This document shows positions 1-11,700 of a stretch of 64,000 nucleotides of DNA, in pieces (position 1 is the first letter of the stretch; every line of letters begins with the position of its first letter). Source of the DNA: Xiphydria camelus (taxonomy: Eukaryota > Arthropoda > Insecta > Hymenoptera > Xiphydriidae); contig OY783195.1 of assembly GCA_963678675.1 (NCBI GenBank), positions 29,437,385-29,501,384 of the forward strand, in the 5' to 3' direction. The translations under genes and the position numbers were made by a program. The notes under the pieces were generated by a model. It worked only from the letters and a program-made list of their open reading frames with translations, was not told the DNA's origin and did not search any database.

Positions 1-1085
1 CAGGATTCGTGTTGAAAAATCTCATTCTCCCTTTATACGCGTATCTTCAACGCCTCCGCCGTACTCTCATCTCGAAATCGCTCGTCGCCCTCGACGCGCG
101 GTTCTCGAAGGGTGGGCGGAATGTAGCGAATTGATGAACAGTGCCCATGTACCGCACAGCAGACGGTGTATGTACGGTACATAGAGCGCGTACCGCGTAT
201 ACGAGCCGCATACATAACCGTCGACGGGACGCCTACTCCGCGTCTTGCCATGTTATCGCTTTTGACGTCGCGCCCGTGCGACAGGTAGGCTCGCAACCAC
301 GCCCCGAAACGATACAAATTGATTTCCAGCTTACTCGCTCCCGTCGCCCGGTTTCTACCGAGTGTAGAGCGCGAGGGTGAGACGCGACACGGTCGGGTGT
401 AAGGATGGCTCGATAAACAGGGGGGATCGACGTTGAAAGAGTTTGACGACTTTCTCGTCGGCGTCGAATGGGGATTGTCTATGTAGAATTGAAATATAGG
501 AAACACAGGGAAAAAGAATTAGTTGGATCTAGTGAACATGACTTGCGGGTTCGCAAATAATTATTTATTTATATAGATGAAATCTTTTAATACACTGAGA
601 GAAAAGTGGGTAGTAAAATCAATTACTTGAACTAATACTTTGCTAGAATCGACTACAATTAGTTTTCGTTAAACAGTTCAAATCATAACCAAAATTATGT
701 AATTCAATTAACTAAATAGGTGTTCTCGTCCGCCCGTAACCGCCAATTTAGTCGATCCTACTATTTTTATTCTTTGTCTAGTAACAAGAGATTAGGATTA
801 CTGTAACCAGGTCAGTTTGCAGCATGGTCGATAGATGTCCTCAATCCTTTTTTATATAGTTGACACTACCACATGTAATAATATCCCTGATCTACTTTTG
901 TGGTTAATTCAACTGTGGCGCCTGGCTATTATAAACTGCAACGTTGTTTGTATTATAGCCATGCAATACAAGTTATTTCGACTGCATTCATGGCCTGTCT
1001 AATCATAAATATGGCACTAGTAACCAGGAAAACGTAATCTTGCGATTACGATTGATCTTACTGCTCACTTTTTTTTTCAATGCAG
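1..1085. other. Window start: CpG-rich DNA, then MITE debris and intron
   Basis: Bases 1-500 are CpG-rich without a convincing exon; the open frames on both strands have Arg/Ser/Thr-heavy, low-information translations. Around 512-590 lies the left arm of a palindromic element also seen at 16.7 and 42.9 kb, directly followed at about 593 by the left arm of another family also seen at 45.9 and 32.7 kb. From about 800 to the splice acceptor at 1084-1085 the sequence is AT-rich and is probably the last intron of the gene that ends at 1245. Confidence 0.5.
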
Positions 1086-1245
1086 ATATAGGCACGAGAA
1101 CAACATCGCCGAAAAATTGGATGACTCTTTCGTCCCACTGACGACGTCTCTCCTCTTTCAGTTGAACGAGTCGAGCGACCCAGAAATTGCGATCGACGGG
1201 GAGGCTAAGGAGACGTTACGCGACTCCCACGATTCGCCGATTTGA
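1086..1245 (+). CDS. Last coding exon of an upstream plus-strand gene (partial)
   Basis: A T-rich tract leads into an AG acceptor at 1084-1085. After one base that completes a split codon, the frame stays open for 52 codons to TGA at 1243-1245. The peptide begins YRHENNIAEK and continues LDDSFVPLTTSLLFQLNESS, ending in an acidic, polar tail (DSHDSPI). This is normal protein composition, unlike the Arg/Ser-rich noise of other open frames nearby. It looks like the cytoplasmic C-terminal tail of a larger protein whose earlier exons lie left of the window. I do not recognise the family. The stop is followed by CpG-rich sequence and then a MITE at 1578, which carries the first AATAAA-like hexamers. 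Alternative: a chance exon, but acceptor quality and composition argue against that. Confidence 0.6.
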
Positions 1246-1577
1246 CGACGCGCCCAAACAGTACCGGATCGCGCACGATATATGTCGTGTTATCTTTCGA
1301 TTCTCGTTATCCGCGCGTGGGTCCTCTCGTCGTACGACGCTACGAGGGTAGCATTGGACAAACAGTGAAACGCCGGCGATGGAGAACATCACTCGCTGAT
1401 CCTCTCTGGATACTCGAGGATGATTCGAGTACGGGAACGATTTCGAGAAGATGGGGGGGATCGAGAGAGAGAGAGCTCTGATTTTGATTGGGCGGCATGG
1501 GTTGCGCTGTGAAATTTGATCGTCGAATCTCAAAGTTCTCTGATGATATGTAAAAATATGGATTGACTACATATCTA

Positions 1578-1796
1578 CACTGAGAAAATAGATTATTAAC
1601 AGTAGTTAATAATTATAACGTCAAATACGGCGAAATAAATATTTCGTTGAGACAAGAATAGATATGGTTATTATTAAAATGTTTATTTCATTCAAATAAA
1701 TATCGTAATAGTTAACGAATATTTACTTGATCTAACAAAATGTTTATTTCGCCATATTGAAACAAACATTTATCATTTTTTATACTTTTTCCAGTG
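1578..1796. mobile_element. MITE, family D, intact copy
   Basis: The ends are CACTGAGAAAA and TTTTTCCAGTG (inverted), preceded by a TA. The interior shows an inverted arrangement of ATTTCGTTGAGAC / GTTTATTTCGCCATATTG. It aligns along its length with the insertion at 12816-13044, so it is a repeated, mobile unit. It has no coding capacity. The TA-flanked CAC-GAGAAA ends point to a Tc1/mariner-like mobiliser (inference). Confidence 0.7.
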
Positions 1797-2751
1797 GTAA
1801 ATAAACCGATACTGCAGTTTTATACTAAAATTTTCACATTTTTTATTTCCCGCCAAAGGGAAGCGAAGCATTTGAAAAAAGCTGCGCCTCGAAAATGCCC
1901 GATGCAGGTGCATCGATAATCTTGTCTTACCGCAATGTTCAATTCGCCTCGTTATTCCCAAGTTTAAAACGCAATTTTCCTCTCGCGTACATTCAAAGCA
2001 GAGATTCCGAGGTAAATTGGAAACCGAAGATACCGGATGCAGGATCGAAGGACCCTTCTCGAGCGCTCCATTCCGTTTCCGGCGTCTGTGGCGGCCGTGA
2101 AAGCGCGTAGTGCATTCTGGGAGGGAAAAGGAGAGAGCTAGAGGGACTGGACGATATGCAACATGAATCTATAGGGTATACACCATACCTCCCTCCCTTT
2201 CCCCCGAAAGCATTTACGATATTTACGATGCGCGCGCCCCTCGGCTTTGTCGGATATATCCCAGTGTACGACGCGCGTGTGCGTTTGTTTGCGCGTTTCT
2301 CTGTGTGTCGGGGATCCGCGCCCGTGACGTCATTCGAGTTTATACGACTCATTGTGGCCTTGGAGAGAGACGCGAAAATCGTTTTCTCTCTACGGTGGAG
2401 AACATTTGCGCGAATCCACATCGTTCGCATTTCGGCGGGGAGAAGTAATATTAGAGGAAGGGAACGCGATTTTTCTTGCTTCGGGTGACCCCGTTACGTT
2501 CGTTTCTTTTAACGGGGGCGTCGTCGCGTTCTGCGGGAAATGTAGGGGAAGGGAGAAATCGTAATTTACGTGCGAATGTTTCGTTTAATACATTTGATAT
2601 ACGAGAAGATGTATCATTTTAATCAACGAGTGGTTCGAACATTAATTATTTGTCCACCCTCGAGTCACACATGACTTAAGTGCACAGTAGAAATGAACAT
2701 TGCACGAGGGTCAAAATATTTTATAACGTTCGAAAGATCTGGCGCTTTGAT

Positions 2752-2850
2752 GTGACGTCAAGCCAGGCGACCAATGAGAAGTAGAGTCGCCGAGGGGAGT
2801 TGCCATGGCGATGTATGAGCTTCGAATTAGCATATAGCCGCGCTGACGTC
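2752..2850. promoter_or_regulatory. CRE / CCAAT / X-box-like cluster
   Basis: Within about 100 bases there is a perfect palindromic CRE (TGACGTCA at 2752-2759), a CCAAT motif (about 2770), a near-palindromic GTTGCCATGGCGAT at about 2800 that resembles an RFX X-box, and a second TGACGTC at about 2843. Another perfect CRE lies at about 2325. Such spacing is typical of an animal promoter. Which gene it would serve is unclear; gene A starts 5.5 kb downstream. The function is inferred from motifs only. Confidence 0.3.
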
Positions 2851-2860
2851 GAACAAAGCA

Positions 2861-3779
2861 GCTAATTACCGATGAGTGCTAAAGGAAAGGCGGGAGTTGG
2901 TCGAATTAAAAGTTCAACTCTAAAGTGGATTTAAATTCTCGATTATTCTTGTACCTTTGTCCCATCTTAATTTTATAATGATGTGTCGTCAATTTGCAAA
3001 TATACATATATATTAAAAAATGAGAAAGTTCCTTTTGAAAACCGTAGCTCTTTAAATACATCTCGCGCATCAGATTTTATCAGGAACTTTCTTTGTCCCA
3101 TTCGCTCCTTCCCTCCTCATCCTTTGACCTTTTCCGTGCTCCCTCGGAAGAAAATCTCCGTCCCGCCCGTTCGATTCCATAAAAAGTTTCTCGGAGTAGG
3201 TAGCAGAATTTTTTCCCCGGAGAAACCGACATAGGGATGTTTTCTTCCCGTCGGCAATAAGGAATATTCCAGATCGGAGTCAATTCGCGAGAGCGGTCGT
3301 TATTGGAATCCGCGAAGAAGTAACGGCGGAGGGATTAAGGGCGAAAGAGAGTCGTCGAACGGAGGGTGGAACTCGTGTTATACGTAAGGCGCCAGACGGG
3401 GAGAGAAAGTCTGGCCGAGATATTACCTCTCTTCTTATTATTTATCACTGAACGTCGTTTCGCCCTGCGCCATGGGCCGTACTAATTGTAAGTGTAATCT
3501 GGACCAAAAGACCGCCTGGAAAGTAGGGGGAAGAAGGGGGACAATCGATGCCCGATATTAGCCCATTAATAGACAGTTTTTAGGGGCAAGTCGGGTCTCC
3601 TCTTTTTATCGAGAGCAAAACAGAAATCTATGAATACGAATCGAGGTCTCGACTCCGTTTTTGTCGTCCCCCGACAGATTCGCGAATAGATACGAGAAGA
3701 TGAGTTTGTCTCCTTTATAGGGCCATTCGCTGTTTTGGTTGGTCCTCCGTAGAAGTTTTCGAGTCATTTTGATATCCTC
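2861..3779. other. Intergenic, no feature recognised
   Basis: Unique-looking DNA of mixed composition. No exon with good splice sites and no repeated element was seen. Confidence 0.4.
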
Positions 3780-3820
3780 TATAAATACCTACTCTCTAAT
3801 CACGCATCGATTACCAGTCT
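3780..3820 (+). promoter_or_regulatory. Candidate TATA/initiator core promoter
   Basis: TATAAATA at 3780-3787 is followed 36 bases later by an arthropod initiator-like TTACCAGTCT (A at 3816). The DNA then grades into the CpG-rich block that precedes gene A. The TATA-initiator spacing is a little longer than the usual 30 or so bases. Confidence 0.35.
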
Positions 3821-4099
3821 CGTCGTCATTCTCGCGTGCGAGTACTCCGCAATACGGACCAAAATATCTACTACAAATCCCACACTCACGAGCAGAAGTT
3901 TCCTTTGATTAAATTACCTACCAATTTTCACCATTTCTCATCAGCATCGCACACTCCGCATAACTTACATCCTCCTCCGGCTTTTACATCAAAGCAAACA
4001 CGCGCTTCTCGTGATGCTCCAATACCAGCCGATACAGGCGCTATAGTAATTTTTCCGCCCGGCAACAAAGAGAGGCCAATTCCGCGCGTACTGCATGTA

Positions 4100-5620
4100 T
4101 CTCTCTTTGTCCCCCGCCTCGAAGAATCCGTTTCTCACCTTCCCCGCCCCGACGTATCATCCGATCGCGCGCAACAAAACGTATACGATGAATTCTCAGC
4201 GAGAGTTTCTTCACCGGAGAAAAAGAAACGAGCGCCTTCCTCGCCTCCACCCTTTAACGCAAAACTCCCAGCGACAAAGGAGAACCGTGCACCCCCGGCG
4301 CGCGAGGTCTTTGGACCGAGAGAGGGACGCGGTCCTCCCCCAGGGTCGCGCGGCTGGCTCACTTACGCACGTCGTCTGCCTCCGGTGGAAGGATCGAAAG
4401 CGCCACCCCGGATCGAAGCGGTACGAAGACGCACTGCGCTTCGGCAGCCGGCGGCGACGGGCTACGCCGCCGGTCTCTCCGGCACACAGCATCCCCCGCT
4501 GTACACGAGCGGTTCCCTTCGCTCTCGCCAACCTCCGACCTACTCCCTCCCTCTTTCGCGCCGTTTCCGTGGAGCGACGGAGAGGACGAGCGCGCGATTA
4601 GAGCGAGAAGGGGTGGCAGGAGGAGAGGGAGAGACGCGCTCCTGCCAACCCGCGCCGTCTACCTGCCAGCCCGTGCCTCCCTCGGCTCGCGTCTCCCCGC
4701 GCACACGGCTTCGCGCTACTACTTTCCAGTATTCGGCCGGCCGACCCGTACGCGGCTTCTACTACTTACCGCCTCGCGGTGGCGGCAGCGAGAGAGAGAG
4801 AGCTCTCGTTCGCTGTTTCTCGCGCGTGCACGCTCCCTTCGCGAAGTGCTCTCGTTGGTGGAGTGGAGTGGAGTGGAGTGGAGTGAAGAGGAGAGAGGGA
4901 GCGAGATAGGGAGAGGAGAGGGAGAGGAAAAAAGAGGATAGCGCGAGTGAATTTGTATACGAACGCGGGAAGGGACGCCGCTGGGTCCATCGGCTCTCGG
5001 CGTTCGCTGTCATCGCCCTGTCATCGCGCGCGTGACGGCTCGATTTCACGCGGATTCGCGCGAATGATGGAGACTCGCGACGATCGGTGGTCGACGATCG
5101 CTTGTTGATCGCGCGCGCGAATGTTTCCGCTGCTTCGCGCTACTCGGCCTCCGCGGGACGCGAAGACGCGGGTGGGAGTAAGGAGCCGAACGCTGACGAG
5201 GGCGGTATACGCGCTGCGTGGCGAAGCGGTGCCGCGCGCGGTGCAGCATCGGTTTGACGTCGAGCGATTGCACCGGTGAGTCGAAGGGGTGGTTTCCGAG
5301 GAAGAGATCTCGAGGGAATCGCGTGTGTGTGCCTTGGTTGACGGACACTGGTTGTGTGGATGCGCGAAGGGGTGACAGCCGAGAATGCGGGGGTGAGATT
5401 TATTCGCCGCCTCGGATTTGCCATCGTCCGAAACGCACCGCCGGAAATCGAGAAACCGCGTCGATCCTCGTTTACTCGCGAGGGCGCGAAATCTTCGGAT
5501 TAACGGGTAACATTTTTTCCGCCACCCGCCCGGCATCCGACTGGCACTCGGGGAGACGACTCACCCCTCAGCGGCACTCGCGCAACTTTTTTGCCCCGTT
5601 CGCGTAAACACACTTGACAT
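4100..5620 (+). other. CpG-rich block, possible 5' noncoding exon of gene A
   Basis: This is strongly GC- and CpG-rich DNA with GGAGT pentamer repeats at about 4857-4885 and short GA runs at about 4790. It has a strong consensus donor, CACCG followed by GTGAGT, with the exon end at 5275. Long open frames here (for example 3836-4909) read Pro/Arg/Ser-rich with no domain and look accidental. Together with the TATA-like site at 3780 it could be promoter plus untranslated first exon for gene A. Transcript data would settle it. Confidence 0.35.
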
Positions 5621-6083
5621 GTTCTCACGGACGGTGAGCTTGCAGATACCCGTACGTGTGAGGGTAAACGTCGTCGCTGTATCTTGGTCGGTTCATCCCT
5701 TTACGCGAGAGAAAGCGTGCCAGATGCGTCGCATAGCGGGAGAACTTTATCCGGGAGCGGAATTTTGCCGCAGCGGTTCGAATATGGTTTTTCTCGATGG
5801 AATTTTCTCTTTCGAGGCAACATCTCCACTCGTTCGAAGTTAAACGAGTATTTTTACCCCCGGTGCTCCTCATCAAAGATTTCCGACGTTACGGGATACC
5901 TTCCCCATTCTCCGAAGAGCAACGCGTTACGCGATACGGCGAGAAGTCCATTAGAGTCGTAATTCACGCTTGGCACAGCTTCATCCGCGCGAACGTGTAA
6001 TCACGTTGAAGAAGAAGGGTCCGAGTTTATAAGCTACGCCTCTTCTTCCCTTGTAACGACTGGATTATAGGCAGCCGTTTTAA

Positions 6084-6515
6084 CCTCAGCAGTAAGACTT
6101 AACCATAACATTACGCATAAACATTGATACGATTGTTATCGAGTGGCTTTCTCTCTTTTGATTTCAATTAAAAAATTAGAGAATCGGAGATATTTTAATC
6201 ATCCAATACCAATAAAGATTATCCTTCGTCTCACTTTTAATTACGATATATTATAGGAAGTGTTTATCGAACACATTAGGAATCTCTATTTTTTCCCGAA
6301 CCTCAGCAGTGAAACTTAATCACAACGTTACGTGTAAACAACTGATCCAATTGTTATCGAGTAACTTTCTTTCTTTCAATCGATTTCAATTAAAAAATTA
6401 GGGAATCAGAGTTTTTCATTATCCAAGACCAATAAAAATGATCCTTCGTCTCGATTTAATTATGACATACTGAGATCATTTATAGAAAATTAGGAACCAC
6501 TATTTTTTTTCATTC
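6084..6515. repeat. Tandem duplication, two units of about 217 bp
   Basis: Both units start CCTCAGCAGT and share ACTTAA, TTGTTATCGAGT, TTTCAATTAAAAAATTAG, AATAAA and CCTTCGTCTC in the same order and spacing. They are diverged but collinear. No coding capacity. Confidence 0.75.
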
Positions 6516-6578
6516 AAAAATGATTGAAAATTGACTCTTCCCTTCTCCTTCTCTGTTCTACATCTTTTTTGTATCCTC

Positions 6579-6610
<32 letters not shown>
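6579..6610. repeat. (GA)n microsatellite
   Basis: A GA-dinucleotide run interrupted by single A bases. CpG-rich, apparently non-coding sequence follows to about 7280. Confidence 0.9.
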
Positions 6611-7285
6611 CCGAGTTTCCGATCTAGTTAGAATTTATGGAAACGCCGTTGCGTCAACACTCAACAGTTTCCTCCCTCGAATGCAACATGTTGCTTCGGC
6701 ACAAGAACGCCGGTTCCACACGGACGCGCGGACCCGCGCCAATTTCTCCTTCGTTGCAACGCCAGTACGTCGTGCACACCGTCGAAATCGATCCCAATGC
6801 CGATTGCGCGATATGTTCGATTCACGCGAATGCGGTTCGTGTTTGGATTCGAGGCCGAGGGTTGATTAAAATCACGAGCCGTACTTTTAATGAGGTCGAG
6901 TGTGAGAAATGGTGCGATGCAATCGCGCACCGTCGACGTGCATACGCGAAATCTCTCGTAAGGTTTTGCAGCGCGGTGCAACGGGGGGAAGGAAATTAAT
7001 ACAGTCCGTGCCTCTCGCTGGTAATTTTGGTGCGCATGAACAGAGCGTTCTTCGCTCGGGACGATAGCCGTTCTTGGTGCGCACTCACATTAATTGCATT
7101 CGCAGCAATTCGCGTTAATTCCCCGGGTATAATGCGAATGCAACGGACGTTGCTTTCTAGCGCTTCGGCTAGTCGCATCGTTACGGTGCATATTTCATGT
7201 CGTTCGTCGGTTCGCTCTTTGGCGTCACGCGAGAATGACGATGCGCGACGTTTGAAGGTGCATCGAGTGCTGATACGTGGCACTA

Positions 7286-7581
7286 CACCGAGAGAAATAA
7301 TTGCTAGTGCCAAAAAAATGTGTTTTTTTTTTCAATCAAAAAATATGACATAATTCCAGGATCAAGTCAGAGTTTTCTTCGTTTAAGAAAATATTCGACA
7401 GGCTCGAGTAATTGTTTTTTTTTCGCGCAGAAAGAATTTCCTGTTCCAACGAAGGTACTCTTGTATCAAGAATATATTATATTCTTCGATTAAGAATCCG
7501 TATTCTCTTAAAAATTTGTAAGATCAAATATTCTTGATTCAAAACATATTTTTTTGACACTAGCAATTACTTTTCTCAATA
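7286..7581. mobile_element. Palindromic MITE with long inverted arms
   Basis: CACCGAGAGAAATAATTGCT at the left is mirrored by AGCAATTACTTTTCTCAA at the right. The arms continue through GTGCCAAAAAAATGTG / CATATTTTTTTGACAC. A TA precedes the left end. The interior carries further inverted TATTCTTGAT-like words. No coding capacity. Confidence 0.75.
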
Positions 7582-8225
7582 TATCAGTCACTAAAGTTAT
7601 GCTCCGATTAATCCCGTTCTCCATGTGCGCCCCGAAGAGAACAGCGCAAATAAAAACCCTTCTCTTAACCCGCACGCAATCCGAAAGAAAAATGAATCTG
7701 CGTCGCAGATAAAGAAAGCCCGTCTCGAATAAAAACGTTATCGTCATCCGAGCGTCATTTCGACGGAGCTCCAACCCAGCTAAACATACAATATCGTTAT
7801 TATCCCGTCATACGCGTCAACATTTTCATCTCTCCGTTCCAGCCTGCCGCCACTCTCCTCCGCGGACGCGAACGCTACCCCAACACACCACGAGATCTCC
7901 GACAAAAACAGCGAGTCACCCCGCGACCCGACGTCGCGCCAATAAAAACGAAACCGACGGAAGAAGCGCGCCGCGAGTGCTCCGCGCGGGGGAACCCCCC
8001 CAATCGTGCTCGGTCCATAAGATGCATCCCACTCCGGCGTCCCTCCGCCCCGTCGAGAAGAGCTCGTCCACTCGTCGAGCGGCAGCCACGTCCACACTTC
8101 GCCGTTCGGACCGCGCGACGAGGTCCTCGAACCACGCATGACTCGTGGCGGAAGAGGCTGCCCGGGACGAGAGACGGTCCTCGGACCACCCTGAAGCGCG
8201 GTCGCCCCGGCTGAAACCGGCGGTT

Positions 8226-8231
8226 ATGTGA
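8226..8231 (+). promoter_or_regulatory. Start-stop minimal uORF (ATG TGA) ahead of gene A
   Basis: An ATG followed directly by TGA lies 20 bases before the gene A start codon, in a different frame. If transcribed in the leader, it would hold an initiating and terminating ribosome at one place. Start-stop uORFs are known stall elements in plants and animals. The role here is inferred. Confidence 0.4.
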
Positions 8232-8251
8232 CGAGCCGACGACTGGTCGGG

Positions 8252-8705
8252 ATGACGGTGATGCCGTCAACCGCCGAGGTGGCGGACAAGGCGGTTTCCA
8301 CGGAGGACGCCGCGAGCGGCGCGGAGGCGGTGCGCCTCGAGGCCGTCCTGGCGGCCCTCGTCGAGACGAAGGTCGAGGCCATGAAGGCCTCCTCCGCGAT
8401 GAGCAGACGCTCCGGAAGCGCGCCATCGAGTCCCCGACGACTCCGTCTTACCTCGTCGTCGACCGCCTCCTCGTCTCAGAATCAACATCATCATCATCAC
8501 CACTACCATCAGCACAATCACAACACGCAGCAGCAGCAGCAGCAGCAGCCGCATCGCGATCACTATTATCATCAGCATCACCAGCACCAGCATTACAGGC
8601 ACGATAACAAGAAGAAGAGGGATGGCCATTATCATCGGCGCCACGATTCCGCGCCTTGCGGCGAGTTCATAGAGGATCCGAACAGTCATCACAAACATCG
8701 TCCCG
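8252..8705 (+). CDS. Gene A exon 1 (His/Gln-rich region)
   Basis: It codes for residues 1-151 plus the first base of Asp152. It contains trinucleotide runs (CAT/CAC, then CAG at about 8529-8550) that give the poly-His and poly-Gln tracts. It ends CCCG before GTAAGC, a good donor. The CpG-rich surroundings from 7.8 kb suggest that the leader is continuous with this exon. Confidence 0.7.
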
Positions 8706-11700
8706 GTAAGCACGTTTTAACGTATATCGCGACCTGGTTTTCGCGACGGGACTCGAGCGCCGCGTTGGGTTTGCCCACTCGTTGTTGCCCGGCTGAATCA
8801 ATGGGGCGGAAGGGTGGTGCGGATGTTGGCGGAGTCGGCGGAGTTGCCTTTCCTCGCGGTTAAACGAGCCGCGAAGCGAGATTTCGCTCCTTGCCAGGGG
8901 TACAGTCACCGGGGATGGTCCGACTATTGCGTGCGATTATCGTTTGCGCGCTTCGAGGTGGCTCTATTTTTTTTTTTCCTCGACACACTCAGCGGTAGAC
9001 GCGGTTGTTCGAGGCGATACAATGCAAATAAAAGGGCGATTTTGCTTCTCGCTTCGAAGCGCTGGGATGTCGACGTTGTCGTTTTGAACATCAGAACGAG
9101 ATCGGATTTCAGTTGGTTTCCTCGCGATCGATCCCTCGTGGTATTCGTGTTATTCCTTGCCACGCGCCCAGCCGAGTACAAGGATGCGGTCTCCGGAGAA
9201 ACTTGAAATTCCTCGATTATCGTTGAATCGCACGGCGTGTCTACCGATGCGATGTATCTAATCGGCATGCATATATACATACCTACATACCCGTTTAAAC
9301 GATTATCGGGTCACGTATCTCACCGCGAGGTCAGGCTCGACCTGCATGCAAATGATCTGGTCGTGTACGGGCGAATGATACCGCGGAGCGAGTGGTTTGT
9401 ATCGTACGGAGGTGCGGAAGAACTCGTGCATCGTGGTTTCGCTCTCCTTATTTTTCCCTACACTTATATTATCGCGAGCTACTCTCGAACTTTTTTTCAA
9501 TCGAATTGCGCGCTGAATCATAGATGAGGCTATCGGCGAGTAAACCGAATATCGGGTCCAACGAATATTACATGAATCGCTCGACCCTCGCGATATCCTG
9601 CTTCCACTTCGTGAATTTTCATTACGAGGTACGATTCGGAGCTACCTGGAGATTTCGTTAACTTGTTTACAATTTTTCCCGCGGAACACTGGCGGAGAGG
9701 AGAGTTTTTGTTAGACGAAATTGCCGTTCAACTTGGCTGGATCGCGTCTTAAAAAATCCTCTCGTTCGGCAAAACGTCAGAGTTCTGACATAGGAGAGCG
9801 TAAGATCGATCGGTGTTAGAGTCGCGTCATAAAATTGGCATTTAATGGAGGGATGACTGATCCCACGAATACGAAGAAAAAGGATTAAGTAGCAATTTTT
9901 ACAGTGAATCCCAGTAATAGGGTTCCTCGAGGTGAAACATTGAATTTTTTAATAGACGCAGCATAATTTTTACAGTTCGTTGCAGTGTAAACCCGTAAAA
10001 GCCCGACACGTTAATGCACGGAGAAAAATGATTTTGCAGTCTCAGTATAACTAGGTGTGACTGAGAACTTTTTGATGTTGTGACAAAAATATTATCTATG
10101 GTAGCGAAAGATCTATGTCCAATAATAGCAAGTGTGACTGCAATCGCAGTGAAGCTTTTTCGGTAAAAATGTTTGCTATCTCAGCAAATATTTTTACTAC
10201 TGATCGGACATATCTCTTTTGCAGCCCCGGATAATATTTTTATCACGACAGCAAAAAGTTCTCAACGAAATCTAATTTTATTAAGATTGCAAAATAATCC
10301 TTTTCCGTCCGGGAGATTGGTAAATTTTACCTCATAAACTGATGTTTACATTAAAATTGTAAAAAGTACGCCGTGGTCTATTAAAAATTACAATATTTCA
10401 CCTCGAGGAGCACTGTTAGCTTGGGATAACTGTAATCCTCTCACTAATCCTTTTTCTCCGTGAAGCGAAGCTTTTCGTCCTCCTCTTCCCCTTCTCTCGC
10501 TTCACCTTCCAATTATTTATCGGAGCACATTCGCGGTCGAAATAAAACCTCGAAGCCATCGTATGCCCCATATCTTAAAGAACCTCAGACATACCGACGT
10601 AACATCCTTCGACTTGCACTTTGTCGCAGACAAGGAGAAACGAAGAGCGTCGGAGCATCCGCCACGCAGTCCCAGGAAGAGACGCAGGCATTCCAGGAGT
10701 CCCCACGCGATGCAGGGCGTCGAGAGGGAAGCCCAGCTGGGGTTGGAGACGACTGACCTCGAACTACCGGGCATAGACGGCGACCAGGAGCTGGCGCTCA
10801 TCAATTTCGAGAGGGCCAGAGAGGCTTTCAGCGCGTCCTGCGAGCCCAGGCTGAACCGAAGTGCCTGCTGTTTCTCCCAAAGCGCAGCTCAACTGTGAGT
10901 TTCCCGCGCACGCTGCAGCCGTTGTTGCATTATATTCCGCGCACAATTCCTCCCCTTTCTTCCGGATATATCCGGGCGTTCGGCGCTGCTAATCTCGTGG
11001 CACGGGATCTATCTTTCGTACTTCCATTCCTCCTGTTCGCTTTTCAACGGAATTGCCGTCGAGAATTTCACGACGTCGCGCATTTATATCCCGCGTATAT
11101 TTCGACCGTAGAATTCCTCTCTCTACTCCCTCTGATTTAAAATCACTGTCCCGGTCGGGGAATGAATTTTACGCCAAACTCTCTCGAGTGCGCATCAACC
11201 GCGGCAAGTTTTAGCCTCCGCTGAAGTTTCGCTCCGAATAGTCGAAAGGACCACGGTGCGCTCGTTAAGCCGGCGTCGTATCTCGAGCGATAAAACGTCG
11301 AGAAAGTAGCGGCGCAGCGGACGAAGAACCCCAGGAGACGTCCTCCGCGCAACAGTCGTCATCCCCGAGCTCTCTCGTTAAACTTCTATAAATTTTAGAG
11401 CGTCGGATGCATTTCGCCCGCTGCACGGAGTCTTCGCGTAGATTACAGTTAGGACCGATTCGCGTTGGCGTACTACTGGTCCGGTGCTGTACCAATTAAC
11501 CTCCGTTTACTTGGTTTCATTGCACGTGCACGTGCCGACGGTGCATTCTCGCGTTTACCGCGAATTAGCGTGGGTTTATTTCATGGCGGCCGCGTTCGCC
11601 GTAGATTCGAACTCTGATTTCGGTGGGGCGTTGCGGAGTGCGCACCGTAAAATCGAGATTTTTCCTACGTGATCGTCGAACATTTATTGAATTGAAATAG

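Noticed and set aside
33..506. 157-codon minus-strand frame at the window start
   Set aside because: Composition follows the CpG-rich DNA; no domain, no splice context.
3836..4909. 357-codon open frame in the CpG-rich block
   Set aside because: Pro/Arg/Ser-rich with no domain; GC-rich DNA has few stop codons, and overlapping long frames exist on both strands.
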